A stretch of 47,922 nucleotides of DNA from Candidatus Bipolaricaulota bacterium (GTDB lineage Bacteria; Bipolaricaulota; Bipolaricaulia; UBA7950; UBA9294), in assembly GCA_030611415.1 (NCBI GenBank), contig JAUWPW010000005.1, positions 1-47,922 on the forward strand. The letters are read 5' to 3'. Position numbers and translations under genes: made by a program. The first letter of the stretch is position 1. The number at the start of each line of letters is the position of its first letter. Below, piece after piece: positions 43,970 through 47,922 of this stretch. The notes below the pieces were generated by a model. That model saw only the letters and a list, made by a program, of their open reading frames with translations, was not told the DNA's origin and did not search any database.

Positions 43970-44833
43970 CTATTCTTTACGGAAGGATCGCACTTTCTTC
44001 AAGTTCATTTGGTCGGCATGAGCTTTCCCGTCGATCTCTTTTGGGGTTTCCAGGATGAATGGAAGGCTGCGTAGAGCGTTGTGGTTGACGATCAAGGAAA
44101 AGGCGCTCTCTCCAATCTCACCTTGGCCGATGTGGGCATGGCGATCACGGCGAGACCCAAGCGGGAACTTGGAGTCGTTTAAGTGAATGAGCTCTAACCG
44201 GTTGAGACCGATTTCCCGATCGAATGAAGTAAGCGTCTGTTCCAGCCCTTGCAGTGTGCGTAGCTCATAACCGGCGGCAAAGGCATGACAGGTATCAAGG
44301 CAGATCCCGACGCGACTTGCATCTGAGAGACCATCGATGATCGCTCCGATCTCGGGAAAGCCTGTTCCCATTGTTGTCCCAGCTCCAGCGGTGTCTTCGA
44401 GAAGAAGCCTTATACTTGGGTATCGTGAGAAGCTCTCTGAAGCAAGAACTCGATCAAGTGCAGTAGTGATGCGAGCAATTCCTGCTTCTGTCCCGCTCCC
44501 CTTGTGCGCGCCGAGGTGTGTGACGAGCCGATCGATGTTCAGCATTCCTGCACGCCTGATCTCCTCCTCTAACGCGGCAATCGAGCGTTCAAAGAGGAAT
44601 TTGTCGCGGCTTGCCAGGTTCAATAGGTACATTGTATGAATGACGATGTACTCCACCGATGAGCTTGCAAGCCGCTCCTGGAAGAGGGCAGCCGCCTTAT
44701 CAGTGATCTCCTTGATTCGCCACGAAGAAGCGTTGTGGGAGAAGATCTGTACAGCGTTTATGCCAAGCTCTTCCGCTGCGACGAGCGCACCGGTGAACCC
44801 ATTCCCGATCGATAGGTGACAGCCAAGGAGCAT
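43970..44833 (-). CDS. nfo: Endonuclease IV (AP endonuclease)
   Basis: GCHLSIGNG, RLVTHLGAHKGSG, LLLEDTAGAGTTMGTGFPEIG, GICLDTCHAFAAGY, LELIHLNDSKFPLGSRRDRHAHIGQGEIG. Confidence 0.94.
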   Translation of the reverse strand: MLLGCHLSIGNGFTGALVAAEELGINAVQIFSHNASSWRIKEITDKAAALFQERLASSSVEYIVIHTMYLLNLASRDKFLFERSIAALEEEIRRAGMLNIDRLVTHLGAHKGSGTEAGIARITTALDRVLASESFSRYPSIRLLLEDTAGAGTTMGTGFPEIGAIIDGLSDASRVGICLDTCHAFAAGYELRTLQGLEQTLTSFDREIGLNRLELIHLNDSKFPLGSRRDRHAHIGQGEIGESAFSLIVNHNALRSLPFILETPKEIDGKAHADQMNLKKVRSFRKE

Positions 44834-44846
44834 CAGATCTCCCTTC

Positions 44847-44918
44847 TCAGTGAACCTTTTTCAGTACCTTGGTGCTAACGCTGCTACCTCGAAGCCAGGC
44901 AATCCTACATTCCGTCAT
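44847..44918 (-). pseudogene. Truncated 5' relic of an isocitrate/isopropylmalate dehydrogenase paralogue
   Basis: MTECRIAWLRGSSVSTKVLKKVH*, versus MAKYRIAWLPGDGVGSEVLEAA at 42480 (minus strand); exact 16-nt match aggattgcctggcttc and a retained gaaggag RBS. Confidence 0.75.
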
Positions 44919-44949
44919 TTTCTTCTCCTTCTATTCCTGCTACTTATTA

Positions 44950-44974
44950 TATGGTCTTTTTGGGCAAGACCATA
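44950..44974. other. 9-bp perfect hairpin in divergent intergenic region
   Basis: tatggtctt-tttgggc-aagaccata. Confidence 0.7.
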
Positions 44975-45172
44975 GCGTTCTGTCTTCGCGTAAGAACACA
45001 TAACTGACCCAATTCATAAGATCAGCATTTTCTGGATCTTAGGTTGACATCTCGCTAGAGATTTGCAAGAATTTGTGTTGATTTTACGTTTATTTGAGCA
45101 GGGTTGGTTGTCAATTGAATGTCGTCGTGCCAGGTAAGGCAATAGTAATTGTGCAATGGAGGCATACAACCC

Positions 45173-47922
45173 ATGTCGGTAGAGCGGTATTTCCTTGGTT
45201 GGGATGCACCAGCAACCACAAAAGTGTGTGCTTTCCTGCTAAGTTTGCCATCTTTGAGCTCAGCCGATCTGAAGAACAAGCTAATCGTTGTGCCTACACG
45301 TCAGGCAGGAAGACGATTAAGAGGGGCGCTAGCATTACATTGTGCAGCTCGGCAGACAGCGGTATTATCCCCTCAAGTTGTAACTCCAACTTTCTTATTA
45401 CATTCGGATAACCCACCAGCGCATGTAGCGAACCAGGCAGAGATAAGAGCACTCTGGGCTGAAACGTTACTAGGGATTGATCCAAGTGAATACGCTGGAT
45501 TTTTCTCTGCGCATCCGCCGGCCCAGGATTTCGCCTGGGCGATGCATACTGGCAATATGATTCAAGGGTTGCGTAGTAGGCTTGCTGATGGAGGATATCA
45601 AATAACGGATGTGCAAAGAGATCTTGCTAACCTTGTCCAAGAACCAGAGCGCTGGAGGGACTTGGCAAGGCTAGAGGGAGCTTATCTAAAGCGCCTTCGG
45701 GAACTTGACCGATTGGATCCTCTTGAACTCATGATCAACCAAGCCGAAAACCCGAGACTTCCAGAGAGAATCGACACGGTAGTCATAGCCGCCGTTCCTG
45801 ACCCTACACCGCTTGTGCTTCAAGCGTTGGACCATCTTGCAGAGCAGATTAGTATCATTGTTCTGGTACACGCTCCGGAAAGCCTGAAAGACCAGTTTGA
45901 TAGTTGGGGACGGCCTATTACGGGAAAGTGGCGCAAGGCTCAAATTGATATTCCTGATGCGAGGGCAAATATCGTTCTTGCAGGCTCTCCGGCCTTGCAG
46001 AGCAGTGAGGTCCTGGAGGTGCTTGCTACAGAGGTTGGCAGGTTTGGTCCAAATGACATTGCTCTTGGTGTTCCGGATCGCAGTGTGACCTCGTTCTTGG
46101 CGGCTGACCTGGCTGATAAGGGACTAAGTACATTTGATCCTGCGGGGAAGACCCTTAGGGAGCATCCAGTATACCAGCTTCTCGAAGCGTTTTGGATGCT
46201 GGTCAATGATAGTAACTATGCCGCTTTTAGTGGTTTCTTACGGCAGAGTGATGTTCTCAGGTTTCTGCAGGCGAGTTGTAGCGTGTCGCTGTGCAATCTA
46301 TTGGAAGACCTGGACGTTTTTCGCAACCGTTACCTGCCTTTAGCGCTGGGAGATGTAACGCATAGCCTGTTCCGTGAGCCAGTCAATAAGACGGAGAACA
46401 AGCAGTTTGCGGATCTTAGAAGGGCCACCGCGTTTGTACAAGACCAACTAGATATCTTTGAGAATAACGAACTTGACAGTGCGCTACGCTCACTACTGCA
46501 AGCCGTATACAAAGTGCGCAGCATCGATCCTAACGATCCGGAAGATGAGGAGTTCATAGAAGTGGCAAGACTGGTTGACAGCACGCTTAACGAACTTGCG
46601 GATGAGGTCGTTACTGGAATCGGACTAAAAAAAAGGAACGCATTCGAGCTCTTGCTTAACAGGTTGGGAGAACAGTCTTATTATCCAGAAAGAGGTGATG
46701 CCGTCATCGACCTCGAGGGATGGCTTGAACTACCTTGGAACGATGCTCCGTTGCTGATAGTCACGGGGATGAACGATGGATTAGTTCCCGATAGTCAGCC
46801 AAGTGACGTTTTCCTGCCGGATTCGCTTCGGAATGAACTGGGGCTGCGACATGATGAAGATCGGCTGGCAAGGGATGCCTACTTAATGACCGAACTCATC
46901 GAGTCGCGGAGAGAAAAAGGCCGCGCTTGTTTTATAGCTGGCAAGCGAAGCAGTGCAGGTGACCCATTGAAGCCATCGCGCTTGTTTTTCCATTGCAACG
47001 ATGCGGCTTTGCCTGAACGGGCGCAACGACTTTTCACCGTACCCGAGGAGAAGCGAGCCAGTTATCCATCAACGGTCAGTTTCTTGCTTGACGTTACTCC
47101 CCCAGCGGACGTCTCAGGTGACCGCATGCAGTTAGAAGAGTTGCCGGTTAGTAGATTCAAGGATTATCTGGAATGCCCTTTCCGTTTTTACCTGAACCGT
47201 ATCCTTGAAATGGAAGAACTAAAAGAAAAACGAGAGATGGATCCGCTAGATTTTGGCCTATTAGTGCATGAAGTGCTTCACAAGATGGCCAAAAGCGGTG
47301 AGATGCGCAATTGTGAAAACAGCCGGCGGCTGAGCAACTTTCTTTGTGCCGAAGCCAAAAAGTGGGTTGTGAAACGCTTTGGGTCAACACCACCACTACA
47401 GGTGGAGATCCAGCTTGAAGCGGCAAAACAGCGTCTTAACGCTGCAGCACATGTTCAGAGCAAGTTAGCCGCAGATGGGTGGGAGATTCTGGAATCCGAG
47501 ATGGAGATCGAAGCACAGTTTGGTGGCGTGGCCGTCCGAGGACGAATTGACCGGATTGATCAACACCGTAAGACAGGCTGCATACGAATTATGGATTACA
47601 AGACTTCAGACCAAGCACAAATGCCAGAGAAAGCCCATCTTGGTCCTCTTTCGTCTCTTGTAAGAGACTACGCCAAGGTGAAGGTTGGCAAAGGAGAGAA
47701 GCGCTGGCTTGACCTTCAGCTGCCTCTTTATAGGCTGTTGCTTCCAAATAAGGAATTCCGAGGTCGTATGCAGTTAGGCTACTTCAATCTGCCAAAAGCC
47801 ATAAAGGATACTAAGCTAGTTTTTTGGGATAGTCTTGACGATGAGCTCCTGCAGGCAGCCAGGATATGTGCTGAAGGTGTTGTTGAAGATATAAGGCACC
47901 ACAGGTTCTGGCCACCGGCACC
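45173..47922 (+). CDS. AddB/RecB-like PD-(D/E)XK nuclease with helicase-like region, 3' truncated at window edge
   Basis: Open frame from ATG 45173 (ggagg upstream) to window end, with no stop seen at several frame checkpoints. Motifs: LLIVTGMNDGLVPDSQPSDVFLPDSLRNELGLR, ELPVSRFKDYLECPFRFYLNRIL, DFGLLVHEVLHKM, VRGRIDRIDQ...IRIMDYKTSD. Confidence 0.87.
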   Translation, partial: MSVERYFLGWDAPATTKVCAFLLSLPSLSSADLKNKLIVVPTRQAGRRLRGALALHCAARQTAVLSPQVVTPTFLLHSDNPPAHVANQAEIRALWAETLLGIDPSEYAGFFSAHPPAQDFAWAMHTGNMIQGLRSRLADGGYQITDVQRDLANLVQEPERWRDLARLEGAYLKRLRELDRLDPLELMINQAENPRLPERIDTVVIAAVPDPTPLVLQALDHLAEQISIIVLVHAPESLKDQFDSWGRPITGKWRKAQIDIPDARANIVLAGSPALQSSEVLEVLATEVGRFGPNDIALGVPDRSVTSFLAADLADKGLSTFDPAGKTLREHPVYQLLEAFWMLVNDSNYAAFSGFLRQSDVLRFLQASCSVSLCNLLEDLDVFRNRYLPLALGDVTHSLFREPVNKTENKQFADLRRATAFVQDQLDIFENNELDSALRSLLQAVYKVRSIDPNDPEDEEFIEVARLVDSTLNELADEVVTGIGLKKRNAFELLLNRLGEQSYYPERGDAVIDLEGWLELPWNDAPLLIVTGMNDGLVPDSQPSDVFLPDSLRNELGLRHDEDRLARDAYLMTELIESRREKGRACFIAGKRSSAGDPLKPSRLFFHCNDAALPERAQRLFTVPEEKRASYPSTVSFLLDVTPPADVSGDRMQLEELPVSRFKDYLECPFRFYLNRILEMEELKEKREMDPLDFGLLVHEVLHKMAKSGEMRNCENSRRLSNFLCAEAKKWVVKRFGSTPPLQVEIQLEAAKQRLNAAAHVQSKLAADGWEILESEMEIEAQFGGVAVRGRIDRIDQHRKTGCIRIMDYKTSDQAQMPEKAHLGPLSSLVRDYAKVKVGKGEKRWLDLQLPLYRLLLPNKEFRGRMQLGYFNLPKAIKDTKLVFWDSLDDELLQAARICAEGVVEDIRHHRFWPPA

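Noticed and set aside
45897-47663. Several 60-90 aa ORFs on both strands
   Set aside because: All out of frame with the continuous AddB-like ORF starting at 45173.

Overview
Gene-dense bacterial chromosome segment, about 90% coding by eye, made mostly of housekeeping genes with short intergenic gaps. Contents in order: the 3' end of a GMP synthase; a minus-strand dNTP operon (nrdD-nrdG-thymidylate synthase-dcd); rpsT-secF-recJ; a membrane/WecG-TagA fusion glycosyltransferase; a yidC-khpB(jag)-mnmE block; a ribE-ribBA-ribH-hisS-adenosine-specific-kinase run; a saccharopine-dehydrogenase/HAD/phosphatase/cupin/mnmA run; proS; an arginine-deiminase-superfamily gene; four tRNAs (Ser-UGA, Ser-GCU, Arg-CCG, Leu-CAG); a nitrilase-family gene; mraY; an envelope/secretion block (ECF sigma, CBM48-type anti-sigma candidate, secreted helical protein, DUF4384/PEGA/PKD protein, PorV-like barrel, LTD/PKD protein with a CTD-like tail); btpA-like, MBL-fold, mutM, MmgE/PrpD plus isocitrate/isopropylmalate dehydrogenase, M24 peptidase and nfo genes; and a large 3'-truncated AddB-like nuclease ORF. 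The ORF track misses that last ORF because it runs off the window. The most unusual signals are: (1) intergenic islands of degenerate heptad-phased repeats built from several unrelated 7-bp words, plus dispersed 29-90 bp words; (2) an apparently catalytically dead TagO/WecA-like membrane domain fused to an intact-looking TagA/WecG domain; (3) an ECF-sigma operon whose candidate anti-sigma carries an extracytoplasmic glycogen-binding-like domain; (4) a truncated isocitrate dehydrogenase relic upstream of nfo; (5) a perfect 17-bp inverted repeat followed by a second perfect hairpin. Lineage is not proven. The gene mix is reminiscent of an uncultured thermophile-related phylum such as Bipolaricaulota/Acetothermia, but this is only an impression. 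All family calls are by eye; no searches were run.
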